Shown here piece by piece: positions 8,434-17,591 of a stretch of 30,950 bases of DNA. A model generated the notes under the pieces. It was not told where the DNA came from, searched no databases, and was given only the letters and a program-made list of their open reading frames with translations. This DNA is from Fen731 sp964354265 (lineage in GTDB: Bacteria > Actinomycetota > Humimicrobiia > Humimicrobiales > Humimicrobiaceae): positions 1-30,950 of the forward strand of contig CAYGYY010000019.1 in assembly GCA_964354265.1 (NCBI GenBank), written 5' to 3'. The translations under genes were made by a program, and so were the position numbers. Within the stretch, counting starts at the first letter, position 1, and every line of letters starts with the position of its first letter.

Positions 8434-9375
8434 CTAAACCTGTTTTACCGCCTTTCCTATTATCTGGTTCAATCCTGTTAAGCCTTTAGAGTAAATATAG
8501 CCGCTTATTCCTGAAATTATCTTTTCGCATACAACAGGGTCAATAAAATTGGCGGTCCCAATCCCCACTGCGCCTGCCCCTGCAATTAAGAATTCTACAG
8601 CATCCTGCCATGTAAAAATACCTCCCATGCCAATTACAGGAAGGATGTCCTCCTTTGCAAGCTGGTATACATGCATCAATGCAATTGGTTTTATCGCAGG
8701 GCCTGACAGTCCCCCGATTGTATTTGCAAGCCTGGGTTTAAATGTATCTATGTCAAATGCTGTGCCGGTCACTGTATTTATTATCGAAATAGCATCTGCC
8801 CCATTCTTTTTGGCAATCAGGGCCGCCTGTATTATTGTATTGAAATTAGGGCTCAGTTTTGCTATCAAAGGTATATTTAAAATAGTTTTTAATTCACTTA
8901 TTATTACCCCTATTTCATCAGGAATTGCGCAAAATGCCATACCGCCCTCTTTGACATTAGGGCATGAAAAATTAAGTTCAATAGCTTTGAGATTCTTTAT
9001 TACCGGTTTTATCTTAAGCGCTATTTTTTTAAATTCAGTCCTGTCACTTCCAAATATGCTTAATACTATATCTGCGCCAAGCCCAAGCATTTTTTCAAGC
9101 TGGACATTCAAAAAATAATCAATACCCTCATTCTGTAATCCTATTGAATTCAGCATTCCGCTTGCAGTTTCCCATATCCTCGGCGGAGGATTGCCTTCTT
9201 TTCTTTCAAGTGAAAAACTCTTGGTTGTCACTGCTCCAAGCTTGGAAATATCAAAGAACTGGCTGTATTCAATACCGCCGGCAAAAGTCCCTGAGTTGAC
9301 AAAAACAGGGTTTTTAAATTTCATTATCCCAAGTTCTGCAGTCAAGTCAGGACAGTTTTTTAAAACTTCAGTCAA
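8434..9375 (-). CDS. pyrD: Dihydroorotate dehydrogenase B, catalytic subunit (class 1B)
   Basis: FMN-containing subunit that oxidises dihydroorotate to orotate, passing electrons to PyrK and then NAD+. The catalytic base Cys138 lies in NFSCPNVKEGG (135-145). The FMN and substrate regions LGAVTTKSFSLERKEGNPPPR, NTVTGTAFDI and IGMGGIFTWQDAVEFLIAGA are typical of cytosolic class 1B. It starts at TTG 9375, supported by a perfect GGAGG six nt upstream, and overlaps the end of pyrK by 8 nt. The pairing with PyrK makes it NAD-dependent rather than the quinone-linked class 2 enzyme of mycobacteria, which suits an anaerobe. Confidence 0.96.
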   Translation of the reverse strand: MTEVLKNCPDLTAELGIMKFKNPVFVNSGTFAGGIEYSQFFDISKLGAVTTKSFSLERKEGNPPPRIWETASGMLNSIGLQNEGIDYFLNVQLEKMLGLGADIVLSIFGSDRTEFKKIALKIKPVIKNLKAIELNFSCPNVKEGGMAFCAIPDEIGVIISELKTILNIPLIAKLSPNFNTIIQAALIAKKNGADAISIINTVTGTAFDIDTFKPRLANTIGGLSGPAIKPIALMHVYQLAKEDILPVIGMGGIFTWQDAVEFLIAGAGAVGIGTANFIDPVVCEKIISGISGYIYSKGLTGLNQIIGKAVKQV

Positions 9376-10165
9376 ATATTACCTCCATAAGATCAAATAC
9401 CGGCCCGTCACTGCAGACTTTCCTGTAGTTAAAACCTCCGTCAGTTCCCTTTATCTTTATTACGCAGCCCATGCATACCCCTATTCCGCAAGCCATTCTT
9501 TCTTCCATAAGAGCAAGTGCCCTGACTTTGCCGGCTTTCTTCAATATCCCCTGGAGAGCTTTAAGCATTTCAACGGGTCCGCATATAATAAAAGTACAGT
9601 TTTTATATTCTTTTAGATTTTTAGATACATGTGCAGCAGGTATTCCATATTCCCCGCGGGAGCCGTCTTCAGTAAAGATCTTATAGTTCCTGGTAATTTT
9701 TATCAGGTCTCTTTCCCATGCATAAAAAGAATTATCCTTAAAACCTGCCATAAAAAGTACATCATTTTCTTTAGTTATCAATTCATTTGCAATAAAACAA
9801 AGAGGTGCAACGCCTATCCCACCGCCGATAAGGACATATTTTAAATGTCCTTCATTGAACTTTAAACCCTCTCCCAGTGGCCCTATAAAATTGAGAGTCT
9901 CCCCTTTTTTTAATTTTGTCATAAAAGCGGTCCCTTTACCCCTTACAGTGAACAGTAATGAGAAAACATTAAACCTTCTATCTATTTCACAAATGCTGAA
10001 AGGTCTTCGAAGCAGCGGGTCTGTTATATGTTCATATGAACACTTCACTTCAACAAACTGGCCAGGCAGCGCATTTCTGCATATATAAGGTGAGAAAACT
10101 TCTATTTTATAAAGGTTTTCCCCATATTTTTTATTTCCAAGTATTTCTCCGTTTAATAATTTCAT
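9368..10165 (-). CDS. pyrK: Dihydroorotate dehydrogenase B, electron-transfer subunit
   Basis: FAD and [2Fe-2S] subunit that moves electrons from PyrD to NAD+. It has a ferredoxin-reductase fold. The FAD-binding RRPFSICEID starts at residue 53 and GKGTAFMTKLKKGE near 77. VLIGGGIGVAPL (111-122) is the nucleotide-binding glycine loop, and a GPVEML motif precedes the cluster domain. The four cluster Cys are C226, C231, C234 and C251, in the family spacing. Its 265 residues are normal. It lies 48 nt after carB and overlaps pyrD. Confidence 0.95.
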   Translation of the reverse strand: MKLLNGEILGNKKYGENLYKIEVFSPYICRNALPGQFVEVKCSYEHITDPLLRRPFSICEIDRRFNVFSLLFTVRGKGTAFMTKLKKGETLNFIGPLGEGLKFNEGHLKYVLIGGGIGVAPLCFIANELITKENDVLFMAGFKDNSFYAWERDLIKITRNYKIFTEDGSRGEYGIPAAHVSKNLKEYKNCTFIICGPVEMLKALQGILKKAGKVRALALMEERMACGIGVCMGCVIKIKGTDGGFNYRKVCSDGPVFDLMEVIFD

Positions 10166-10213
10166 TTCTTTCGCTGGTTATAATGCCGGATTATCCTGTT
10201 TAAACTGATTGAT

Positions 10214-13200
10214 TCAGTAATCCTGGATGCTCTTAACTCCTATCTTTGCATTGGATTGCAGTTCTTTTATGCCCTGAACCACCACAGAAGCAGCAGACAG
10301 TGTCGTTATTGAAGGTATATTCTGCATTACGGCAGCAGTCCTTAAATAGTATCCGTCGCTTCTTGCATTGCTCCCTTCGGGAGTATTTATAATAAGGTTT
10401 ATCTCACCATTTTTCATCATATCAAGAACATTAGGCCTGCCTTCGCTTATTTTCAGGACAGAATCGCACATAATACCGCTTTTTTCCAGTATATCAGCGG
10501 TTCCCTTTGTTGCAATTATTTTAAAACCAAGTTTTTGAAGATTTTTTGCTATATCTATGATATTCTTTTTATCCTTGTCATTGACGCTTATGAATACAAT
10601 GCCTTTTGTCGGCAGTACCTGGTTCGTTGCAATCTGTGATTTTGCAAAGGCTATACCAAAATTCTTATCTATACCCATTACTTCCCCGGTGGATTTCATT
10701 TCAGGTCCCAATATCGTATCGAATCCGGGGAACCTGTTGAACGGTAATACTGCTTCTTTTATGCTGAAATATTCAAGCGCAAGACTGTCGACCCGTTCGA
10801 AATTTAGGTCCTTTAGCTTTTTACCTGTAATGACTCTGGAAGCAATTTTTGCCAGTGGAACTTTTATTGACTTGCTGACAAAAGGCACAGTCCTTGAAGC
10901 CCTGGGGTTTGCCTCAAGTACATAAACTGTTGAATTCTTGATTGCATACTGTATATTCATCAAGCCTTTTACTTTTAATGCCCTGGCAATTTTTAGAGTA
11001 TAATCTTTTATGCTTTCTATGGTTTTTTTTGAAAGTGTAAAAGGTGGAATAACGCAAGCACTGTCACCGGAATGTATGCCGGCTTCCTCGATGTGCTCCA
11101 TTATTCCGCCAATAAATATCTCATCGCCATCAAAGATAGCATCCACATCCACTTCTATGGCGTCTTCAAGGAATTTATCCACAAGTATTGGTTTGTCCGG
11201 AGATACAAGGGATGCTGTATTTATATAACTAATCAGGCTTTCTTCAGTATAGACTATATTCATAGCCCTTCCTCCCAGGACGTATGAAGGCCTTACAAGA
11301 ACTGGAAAACCAATCTTCCTTGCAATATCTACAGCTTCATCCGTAGTCATTGCCGTACCATTTTCAGGCTGGGGTATGTTAAGGCTGTTTAAAAGGTTTC
11401 CAAATCTTTTTCTGTCTTCTGCAAGGTCGATGCTGTCAGGAGAGGTTCCAAGAATGTTTATCCCTGCATTATGCAGCCGCATGGCAAGTTTTAAGGGAGT
11501 CTGCCCTCCGAACTGGACTATAACTCCAATTGGCTGTTCAGCATCCACAACATTTAAAACGTCTTCAAAAGTCAGTGGTTCAAAATATAATCTGTCTGAA
11601 GTGTCATAATCCGTGCTCACTGTTTCAGGATTGCAATTTACCATTATGGTCTCATAACCGTCTTCATGCAGCGCAAAAGATGCATGGACACAGCAATAAT
11701 CAAATTCTATACCCTGCCCTATCCTGTTTGGGCCGCTCCCAAGGATTACTATTTTTTCTTTGGTTGATGCCTCTATCTCGTTTTCAGTTTCATATGTAGA
11801 GTAATAATAGGGAGTATAAGCTTCAAATTCTGCCGCACAGGTATCAACGGGTTTAAAGGTAGCCTTTATTTTCCATTTTTCTCTCAAGCCCCTTATATTG
11901 TCTTCACTGCAATTGCAAAGGTATCCCAACTGTATGTCAGAGTAACCCAACCTTTTAGACTCAAGGAGTCTATCTTTTGTAAGCTCTTTATAACTGCATG
12001 TTTCAAAGTTTTTTTCGAATTCAACCAGCTGCCTGATATTATTCAGGAACCAGGGATCTATCCTTGTATTGCTGTATATCTCTTCAATGTTTATTCCCAA
12101 CTCGAATGCAAGCTTGATATAAAATACCCTGTCCTGGTTCGGAGTAGTAAGTTTCATTGAAAGCAGCTCTTTCTTTAATATGTCCTGTTTGTCCGCGCCA
12201 AGCCCATACCTGTCGATTTCGAGAGACCTTATTGCTTTTTGAAGCGCTTCCTTGAATGTCCTTCCGATTGCCATTGCCTCGCCTACAGATTTCATCCTGG
12301 TTGTGAGGCTAATATCAGTTCCCGGGAATTTCTCGAAAGCCCATCTTGGAAACTTGACTACTACATAGTCAATGGATGGCTCAAAACATGCCGGAGTTTT
12401 TTTAGTGATATCATTAGGTATTTCATCAAGTGTATATCCCACAGCAAGTTTTGTAGCGATTTTTGCTATTGGGAATCCGGTAGCTTTGGACGCCAGGGCA
12501 CTGCTTCTGGAAACCCTGGGGTTCATTTCAATAACAACCATTTTTCCATCTTCAGGGTTTACAGCAAATTGTATATTTGAACCTCCTGTTTCAACGCCAA
12601 TTTCCCTGATTATAGCCAGCGCTGCCTGCCTCATGCCCTGGTACTCTCTGTCAGTAAGTGTCTGTGCTGGCGCTACTGTTATGCTGTCTCCTGTATGCAC
12701 ACCCATGGGATCAAAATTCTCTATCGAGCATACAACCACAACATTGTCATTTTTATCCCTCATGACTTCCAGCTCATATTCTTTCCATCCTGCAACAGAT
12801 TTCTCTATTAGTACCCGTGAAACCGGTGAAAAATCCAGTCCCCTGGCTACTGTTTCTGCGAATTCCTCTTTGTTAAAAGCTAAGCCGCCGCCTATCCCCC
12901 CAAGCGTAAAACTTGGCCTTACTACCAGGGGAAATTTCAGCTCATTGCTTATTTTTATTGCTTCCTGAATGGTGTTGGCATAACCGCTTGGAGGCACGTC
13001 GAGGTTTATTTTTTTCATGGCTTCCTTGAATCTTTCCCTGTCTTCAGCTTTATGAATGACATCAACGCTTGCCCCGATCAGCTCAACGCTGTACTTTTCA
13101 AGGATTTTATCATTCGCAAGGGCCACTGCAATATTAAGACCAGTCTGTCCTCCAAGGGTAGGAAGAATTGCATCCGGCCTTTCCTTCTTTATTACCCTGG

Positions 13201-13423
13201 CGACAAACTCAGGTGTCAGGGGTTCAATATAGGTCCTGTCGGCAAATTCCGGATCTGTCATTATTGTTGCGGGGTTAGAATTTATAAGGATAACCTTAAA
13301 ACCCTCCTCTTTTAAGACTTTGCATGCCTGTGTGCCTGAATAATCAAACTCACTTGCCTGTCCGATTACTATTGGACCGGACCCAATAATAAGGATTTTC
13401 TTAAGGTCTTCTCTCTTTGGCAT
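10214..13423 (-). CDS. carB: Carbamoyl-phosphate synthase large subunit
   Basis: Makes carbamoyl phosphate from bicarbonate, ATP and the ammonia channelled from CarA, feeding both pyrimidines and arginine. The 1069-residue protein shows the typical duplicated layout. The first ATP-grasp half opens with ILIIGSGPIVIGQASEFDYSG, and the second is announced by IVILGSGPNRIGQGIEFDYCC near residue 560. Each half has a LGGQT or FGGQT segment and an ATP-binding core. The C-terminal ~130 residues form the MGS-like allosteric domain, where UMP or ornithine would act. ATG 13423 follows an AAGGG box. It is separated from carA by 64 nt. Confidence 0.97.
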   Translation of the reverse strand: MPKREDLKKILIIGSGPIVIGQASEFDYSGTQACKVLKEEGFKVILINSNPATIMTDPEFADRTYIEPLTPEFVARVIKKERPDAILPTLGGQTGLNIAVALANDKILEKYSVELIGASVDVIHKAEDRERFKEAMKKINLDVPPSGYANTIQEAIKISNELKFPLVVRPSFTLGGIGGGLAFNKEEFAETVARGLDFSPVSRVLIEKSVAGWKEYELEVMRDKNDNVVVVCSIENFDPMGVHTGDSITVAPAQTLTDREYQGMRQAALAIIREIGVETGGSNIQFAVNPEDGKMVVIEMNPRVSRSSALASKATGFPIAKIATKLAVGYTLDEIPNDITKKTPACFEPSIDYVVVKFPRWAFEKFPGTDISLTTRMKSVGEAMAIGRTFKEALQKAIRSLEIDRYGLGADKQDILKKELLSMKLTTPNQDRVFYIKLAFELGINIEEIYSNTRIDPWFLNNIRQLVEFEKNFETCSYKELTKDRLLESKRLGYSDIQLGYLCNCSEDNIRGLREKWKIKATFKPVDTCAAEFEAYTPYYYSTYETENEIEASTKEKIVILGSGPNRIGQGIEFDYCCVHASFALHEDGYETIMVNCNPETVSTDYDTSDRLYFEPLTFEDVLNVVDAEQPIGVIVQFGGQTPLKLAMRLHNAGINILGTSPDSIDLAEDRKRFGNLLNSLNIPQPENGTAMTTDEAVDIARKIGFPVLVRPSYVLGGRAMNIVYTEESLISYINTASLVSPDKPILVDKFLEDAIEVDVDAIFDGDEIFIGGIMEHIEEAGIHSGDSACVIPPFTLSKKTIESIKDYTLKIARALKVKGLMNIQYAIKNSTVYVLEANPRASRTVPFVSKSIKVPLAKIASRVITGKKLKDLNFERVDSLALEYFSIKEAVLPFNRFPGFDTILGPEMKSTGEVMGIDKNFGIAFAKSQIATNQVLPTKGIVFISVNDKDKKNIIDIAKNLQKLGFKIIATKGTADILEKSGIMCDSVLKISEGRPNVLDMMKNGEINLIINTPEGSNARSDGYYLRTAAVMQNIPSITTLSAASVVVQGIKELQSNAKIGVKSIQDY

Positions 13424-13487
13424 ATTTCATAACCCTTCTAAATTCATAATCAGCAATTATTCTTTACTTAAATCATTCAAGTAATTA

Positions 13488-14588
13488 TTATTTTATGAAA
13501 TCATCAATGTAATTATTAAAACCTGCAAAAATATATCTTGAATCATAGGGGCCGGGTCCTGCTTCAGGGTGATGCTGTACGCTGTATGCTGAAATATCAG
13601 GATATTCTATGCCTTCGATAGTATTATCGTTTAAATTAAGATGAGTAATCCTGAAAGTAGACCTGGTTATACTTTTTAAAGTATCCATCTCAACCGCAAA
13701 ACCATGATTCTGGGTCGTTATTTCAACCTCACCAGTCGAAATATTCTTGACCGGATGATTTCCGCCATGGTGACCAAATTTTAATTTATAAGTTTTTGCG
13801 CCAAGGGCCAGAGCCATAAGCTGATGTCCAAGACATATTCCAAAAACCGGTTTTCTGCCAAGCAGCAACGATATATTTTTTATCGCATATTCCACTGCTG
13901 CAGGGTCCCCCGGGCCATTCGAAAGAAAAATGCCATCAGGATTGCAGGCAAGTATCTCGTCTGCACTGGTTGAAGCAGGGATTACCTTTATCTTAAATCC
14001 TGCACCGTCAAGACATCTCAATATATTAAATTTAATACCATAATCTATTGCTACAATATTTCGGCAATCACCCGTTATTCCTTCATTATAGGTATAACTT
14101 TTTTTACACGTGACATATTTTACGAGATCGCTTCCGGTCATATCCGGATGATTATCCAGCTTTTCCTTGAGTTTTCTTACATCATCCGTCTCTGTTGATA
14201 TAACGCCTTTCATAGCTCCGCTTATCCGCAAAAGCCTGGTAAGCATCCTGGTATCTATATCAGATATACCTACAATATTATTTTTTTTCAGGTAAGAAGA
14301 GAGGCTTCCGCTTGCTCTCCAGTTGCTGAAATAATCTAAATATTCCCTTACGACAAAACCGGTTACATTCACCCTATCTGATTCTATATCCTCCTGGTTG
14401 ACTCCATAATTACCTATCTGAGTGTAGGTCATGGTAACTATCTGCCCATAATATGACGGGTCAGTCAATATCTCCTGGTACCCTGTCATTGAAGTATTGA
14501 AAACTACCTCTCCAGCTACTTCCCCCTGTGCTCCAAAGCTAAGGCCTTTAAATAAAGTCCCGTTTTCAAGTAACAGTACTGCTTTCAA
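13488..14588 (-). CDS. carA: Carbamoyl-phosphate synthase small subunit (glutaminase)
   Basis: Hydrolyses glutamine and supplies ammonia to CarB. The N-terminal CarA-specific domain includes GEVVFNTSMTGYQEILTDPSY. The class-I amidotransferase domain has the nucleophile Cys in GICLGHQLMALALG and the catalytic His/Glu in SVQHHPEAGPGP. The 366 residues are standard. The start is TTG 14588, with AAGGA seven nt upstream, and it overlaps the TGA stop of pyrC (shared TTGA), so the pair is translationally coupled. Confidence 0.96.
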   Translation of the reverse strand: MKAVLLLENGTLFKGLSFGAQGEVAGEVVFNTSMTGYQEILTDPSYYGQIVTMTYTQIGNYGVNQEDIESDRVNVTGFVVREYLDYFSNWRASGSLSSYLKKNNIVGISDIDTRMLTRLLRISGAMKGVISTETDDVRKLKEKLDNHPDMTGSDLVKYVTCKKSYTYNEGITGDCRNIVAIDYGIKFNILRCLDGAGFKIKVIPASTSADEILACNPDGIFLSNGPGDPAAVEYAIKNISLLLGRKPVFGICLGHQLMALALGAKTYKLKFGHHGGNHPVKNISTGEVEITTQNHGFAVEMDTLKSITRSTFRITHLNLNDNTIEGIEYPDISAYSVQHHPEAGPGPYDSRYIFAGFNNYIDDFIK

Positions 14589-15964
14589 TTATTTATCCTT
14601 ATCTTTTTTCCGTTAATAGCAGCAAATATAAAACCTTTAAGGTTTTTGTCTATAAATGCGCTGTTGGCACTTTTTGAGCTGAAAAATTCTTTGCATACCT
14701 TCACGTCCCTTCCGGTATCTATTAATGTTATCTCTGCTTTTTCACCAGGCATTATTGCCGGAGGTTTCAACCCCAGTATTTTATAAGGTTTGTGAGCAAG
14801 GATTTTTATTAATTCCTGCAGTTGAAAGTTTTCTTTACTGCATAATTGTGTATAAGAGGAGCTAAAAAAAGTTTCCATACCAGTAACCCCGTTTGCTGCA
14901 TTTTTTATTGTAGTATTTTTCTCTGTTTCAAGATGCGGTGCATGGTCGCTTGAAATAGTATCTATAATTCCATTCTTTATGCCATCGACCAGAGCCTGCC
15001 TGTCGTGATTACTCCTTAAAGGGGGATTTACCTTAAATATAGCGTTGTAACCATTAAGAGATGAGTCATCAAAACAAAGATGGTGCGGGGTAACATCGCA
15101 GGTTATATCAGTGCCATCTTCCTTTGCTTTTTTTATAAGTTCAACCGATTCTTTTGAGCTCAGATGAGTAAAGTGCACCCTTGCTTTTGTTTTTTTAGCA
15201 AGTTCAATGTCTCTTTGGACCATCAGTGTCTCGGACAGTGAAGATATCCCTTCCAGGCCCAGTTTTGATGAATAATAACCTTCGTGCATCAGTCCGTATC
15301 TTGAAAAACTGTAATCCTCTTCATGCAAGATAAGCGGAATGTCAAACTGTCTTGAATATTTCATGATCTCATACATGAGTTTTGCGTCCTGTACGCAAAA
15401 ACCGTCATCTGATAATGCGATTGCGCCGCTTTCTTTAAGGAGGCCGAAATCAGTAATTTCCAGGCCTTCCATTTTTTTTGTCATGGCTGCAACGGGAAAA
15501 ATATTAAAGTCCAATTTCCGTGCTTTTCCGGTTATATACTGGATCATGTAATCCCTGTCCAGTGGCGGATCTGTATTTGGCATGCAGCATAAAGCTGAAA
15601 TCCCTCCATGGAATGCAGCATTTATTCCACTCTCGATATCTTCTTCATCTTCGTTTCCGGGATCCCTTAAGTGAACATGCATATCAAAAAAAGAAGTGGT
15701 TGCGACAAATCCTTTTGCGTCTATTATAATCAAGTTATCTTTTGAACTTATATTAACTTTATCACTGCCTGAAGCATTTTTTTCAGCAGGTTGCAAAATG
15801 CCTGCATCCAGGAATTTATCTACAGAACGTATTAGGCCGTCTTTAACCAGTATGTCCGATACCCTGGTTTTCCCGGAAATAGGGTCCAAAATGCTGGAAT
15901 CCTTTATAAGGACTTCTGCTTTATTATTTAGTTCATTTATTTGATTAAGAATAAATCCTGTCAT
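14585..15964 (-). CDS. pyrC: Dihydroorotase (type I)
   Basis: Zinc enzyme that cyclises carbamoyl aspartate to dihydroorotate. The metal and catalytic residues of type I enzymes are all visible: HVHLR (two His), MPNTDPP, the bridging Asp in LSDDGFCV, the His in LILHEEDY, the His in VHFTHLSS, and the Asp in ISSDHAPH. At 459 residues it is about 30 longer than usual. The excess lies mainly in an insertion near residues 56-76 (QPAEKNASGSDKVNISSKD) just before the strand leading to the HxH motif. There the usual PG before DMHVH is TS. ATG 15964 is preceded by GGTGG. It lies 14 nt after pyrB. Confidence 0.95.
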   Translation of the reverse strand: MTGFILNQINELNNKAEVLIKDSSILDPISGKTRVSDILVKDGLIRSVDKFLDAGILQPAEKNASGSDKVNISSKDNLIIIDAKGFVATTSFFDMHVHLRDPGNEDEEDIESGINAAFHGGISALCCMPNTDPPLDRDYMIQYITGKARKLDFNIFPVAAMTKKMEGLEITDFGLLKESGAIALSDDGFCVQDAKLMYEIMKYSRQFDIPLILHEEDYSFSRYGLMHEGYYSSKLGLEGISSLSETLMVQRDIELAKKTKARVHFTHLSSKESVELIKKAKEDGTDITCDVTPHHLCFDDSSLNGYNAIFKVNPPLRSNHDRQALVDGIKNGIIDTISSDHAPHLETEKNTTIKNAANGVTGMETFFSSSYTQLCSKENFQLQELIKILAHKPYKILGLKPPAIMPGEKAEITLIDTGRDVKVCKEFFSSKSANSAFIDKNLKGFIFAAINGKKIRINN

Positions 15965-15978
15965 TTTTTACCACCAGA

Positions 15979-16911
15979 TCATTCTTTTGTTAAAATTAAA
16001 TATATAAGAGCCATCCTTATTGCAACCCCGTTTCTTACCTGCTCGTTTATCTTTATATTCTCCGGCTTAATATCTTCAAGATTCATTACCCCTTCACTTA
16101 TTTCAATTCCCCTGTTGACTGGTCCGGGATGCATCACAAGCGAATGCTTTTTCATCATATTCAGCCTTTTTTCGTTTAAGCCCAAAAACCTGTTATATTC
16201 ATTTACAGAAGGATAATATTTCCTTTCCTGCCTTTCAAACTGCATTCTTAACATATAAAGGACATCTGTGTTTCTGATAATGTCATCTATGCAACCGGTC
16301 AGATTAACATTAAAATGGGACAAATCTTCGGGTAAAAGCATCGGTGCTGAAACAAGGGTTACATTCATTCCCATTTTAGAAAAAAGCAGCATATTTGAAC
16401 GCGCGACCCTGCTGTTTACTATATCGCCTGCAATAGCCACATCCAGGTCTTTGAATTTGCTGAAAGATTTCCTGATTGTATAAAGGTCAAGCAGGGCTTG
16501 GGTGGGATGCTGGTGTTTGCCATCTCCAGCATTAATAAGGGGCAGGTCAATGTTGTTTGCTATAAAATCCATGACTCCGCTATCTCCATGGCGGACTATA
16601 AGCAGATCCGCTACCATGGACCTGATAGTTTTTATTGTGTCTATGATAGACTCGCCTTTCCTGAGGCTGCTTGTTGAAGATGAAAAATTAATGATATCTG
16701 CATTCAGCCTTTTCGCTGCAAGCTCAAAGGAAATCCTGGTTCTCGTGCTGGATTCAAAAAACATATTTATGATAGTCTTGCCTCTTAATGCTGGCACTTT
16801 TTTAAGGTCCCTTTCAAGCACTTCATTGAAAGTATCTGCATTTTCAAGAACAATCTCTATATCTTCAACACTCAAATCGTCAATATCTAATACATTTTTT
16901 ACGCTTAACAT
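15979..16911 (-). CDS. pyrB: Aspartate carbamoyltransferase catalytic subunit
   Basis: Condenses carbamoyl phosphate with aspartate, the committed pyrimidine step. The carbamoyl-phosphate site FFESSTRTRISFE starts at residue 51. The lysine loop SSLRKGES, RHGDSG, HPTQALLDLYTI, the aspartate-site residues in MLRMQFERQ and MHPGPVNRG are all present. The 310 residues equal the unregulated catalytic chain, and no pyrI gene is adjacent, so control is probably only through PyrR. The ATG lies 2 nt after the pyrR stop, with CAGG as a short ribosome-binding site. Confidence 0.97.
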   Translation of the reverse strand: MLSVKNVLDIDDLSVEDIEIVLENADTFNEVLERDLKKVPALRGKTIINMFFESSTRTRISFELAAKRLNADIINFSSSTSSLRKGESIIDTIKTIRSMVADLLIVRHGDSGVMDFIANNIDLPLINAGDGKHQHPTQALLDLYTIRKSFSKFKDLDVAIAGDIVNSRVARSNMLLFSKMGMNVTLVSAPMLLPEDLSHFNVNLTGCIDDIIRNTDVLYMLRMQFERQERKYYPSVNEYNRFLGLNEKRLNMMKKHSLVMHPGPVNRGIEISEGVMNLEDIKPENIKINEQVRNGVAIRMALIYLILTKE

Positions 16912-16913
16912 TT

Positions 16914-17450
16914 TTAACCTGCCTCATAAATTGTCACACTATCCTTATAATCAATCTCCTTTAAGCTTACTTCTATGAACTCATTTAATGCTGTGGGTAT
17001 ATTTTTTCCAACATAGTCGGCCCTTATAGGCAATTCTCTGTGCCCCCTATCTATCAGCACCACAAGCTGGATTGTCTTAGGTCTTCCAAAATCTATTAAA
17101 GCATCCAGTGAGGCCCTGATTGTTCTTCCCGTAAAGAGGACATCGTCTACAAGAACCACATCCTTTCCGTCAATTGCAAAAGGTATATCAGTGATCTCAA
17201 TATTCGGCTTCACTCTTTTTGCGATATCATCCCTGTAAAAAGAAATATCCAGCTTTCCTGCCTTTATATTGGTGCCTTCAAGATCATTGATATTTTTTGT
17301 TATTCTTTCGGCAACAGGAACCCCTCTTTTCTGTATGCCTATAAATACAAGATTTTTTGAACCTTTGTTCCTTTCAAGAATCTCATGGGCTATCCTTTTA
17401 AGAATACGTTCAATATCGATTTCATTCAGTATTAAAGCTTTTTCTTTCAT
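16914..17450 (-). CDS. pyrR: PyrR: pyr operon RNA-binding regulator / uracil phosphoribosyltransferase
   Basis: Binds UMP and a stem-loop in pyr mRNA to shut the operon down when pyrimidines are plentiful; many PyrR proteins also make UMP from uracil and PRPP. The 178-residue protein has the PRPP loop VVLVDDVLFTGRTIRAS (98-114), the LVVLIDRGHRELPIRADYVGKNIPT segment and the N-terminal GIQKRGVPVAERI, all diagnostic. The ATG at 17450 follows AAGGAAG. It is the first gene of the operon, and a cognate PyrR-binding loop and attenuator lie directly upstream, so it probably regulates itself. Confidence 0.96.
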   Translation of the reverse strand: MKEKALILNEIDIERILKRIAHEILERNKGSKNLVFIGIQKRGVPVAERITKNINDLEGTNIKAGKLDISFYRDDIAKRVKPNIEITDIPFAIDGKDVVLVDDVLFTGRTIRASLDALIDFGRPKTIQLVVLIDRGHRELPIRADYVGKNIPTALNEFIEVSLKEIDYKDSVTIYEAG

Positions 17451-17498
17451 TGCTTCCTTATTTTATTTACTTTAAAATCAGCGCAAAAAATTCAGGGC

Positions 17499-17536
17499 AA
17501 AAAAAATGCCTCCTTACAATTAAAGTAAGAAGGCAT
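17499..17536 (-). terminator. pyr operon attenuator terminator
   Basis: In the minus-strand RNA, ATGCCTTCTTAC (17536-17525) pairs with GTAAGGAGGCAT (17517-17506) through 12 bp with one U-G wobble and a 7-nt loop. Eight U residues follow (to 17499). This is a textbook intrinsic terminator between the promoter and pyrR. Its 5' arm is shared with the antiterminator. Confidence 0.9.
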
Positions 17537-17554
17537 CAAAATATGCCAGTTCTT
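17527..17554 (-). promoter_or_regulatory. pyr antiterminator stem
   Basis: AAGAACTGGCAT (17554-17543) can pair with ATGCCTTCTT (17536-17527) around a 6-nt loop, with only a 2-nt CU bulge. This uses the 5' arm of the terminator, so the two structures exclude each other. When PyrR-UMP holds the upstream loop, the terminator should win; otherwise this stem permits read-through. Confidence 0.75.
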
Positions 17555-17591
17555 CACAAGATGATATTAATATTTGCGCTGACAAATTTCT

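Larger units (their letters stand above)
17478..17582 (-). repeat. 10-bp long-range inverted repeat enclosing the pyr attenuator
   Basis: In the leader RNA, TCAGCGCAAA (17582-17573) can pair perfectly with TTTGCGCTGA (17487-17478). These arms flank the whole antiterminator/terminator segment. The 3' arm lies beyond the terminator, so the helix can form only in read-through transcripts. Its role is unknown. Confidence 0.6.
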
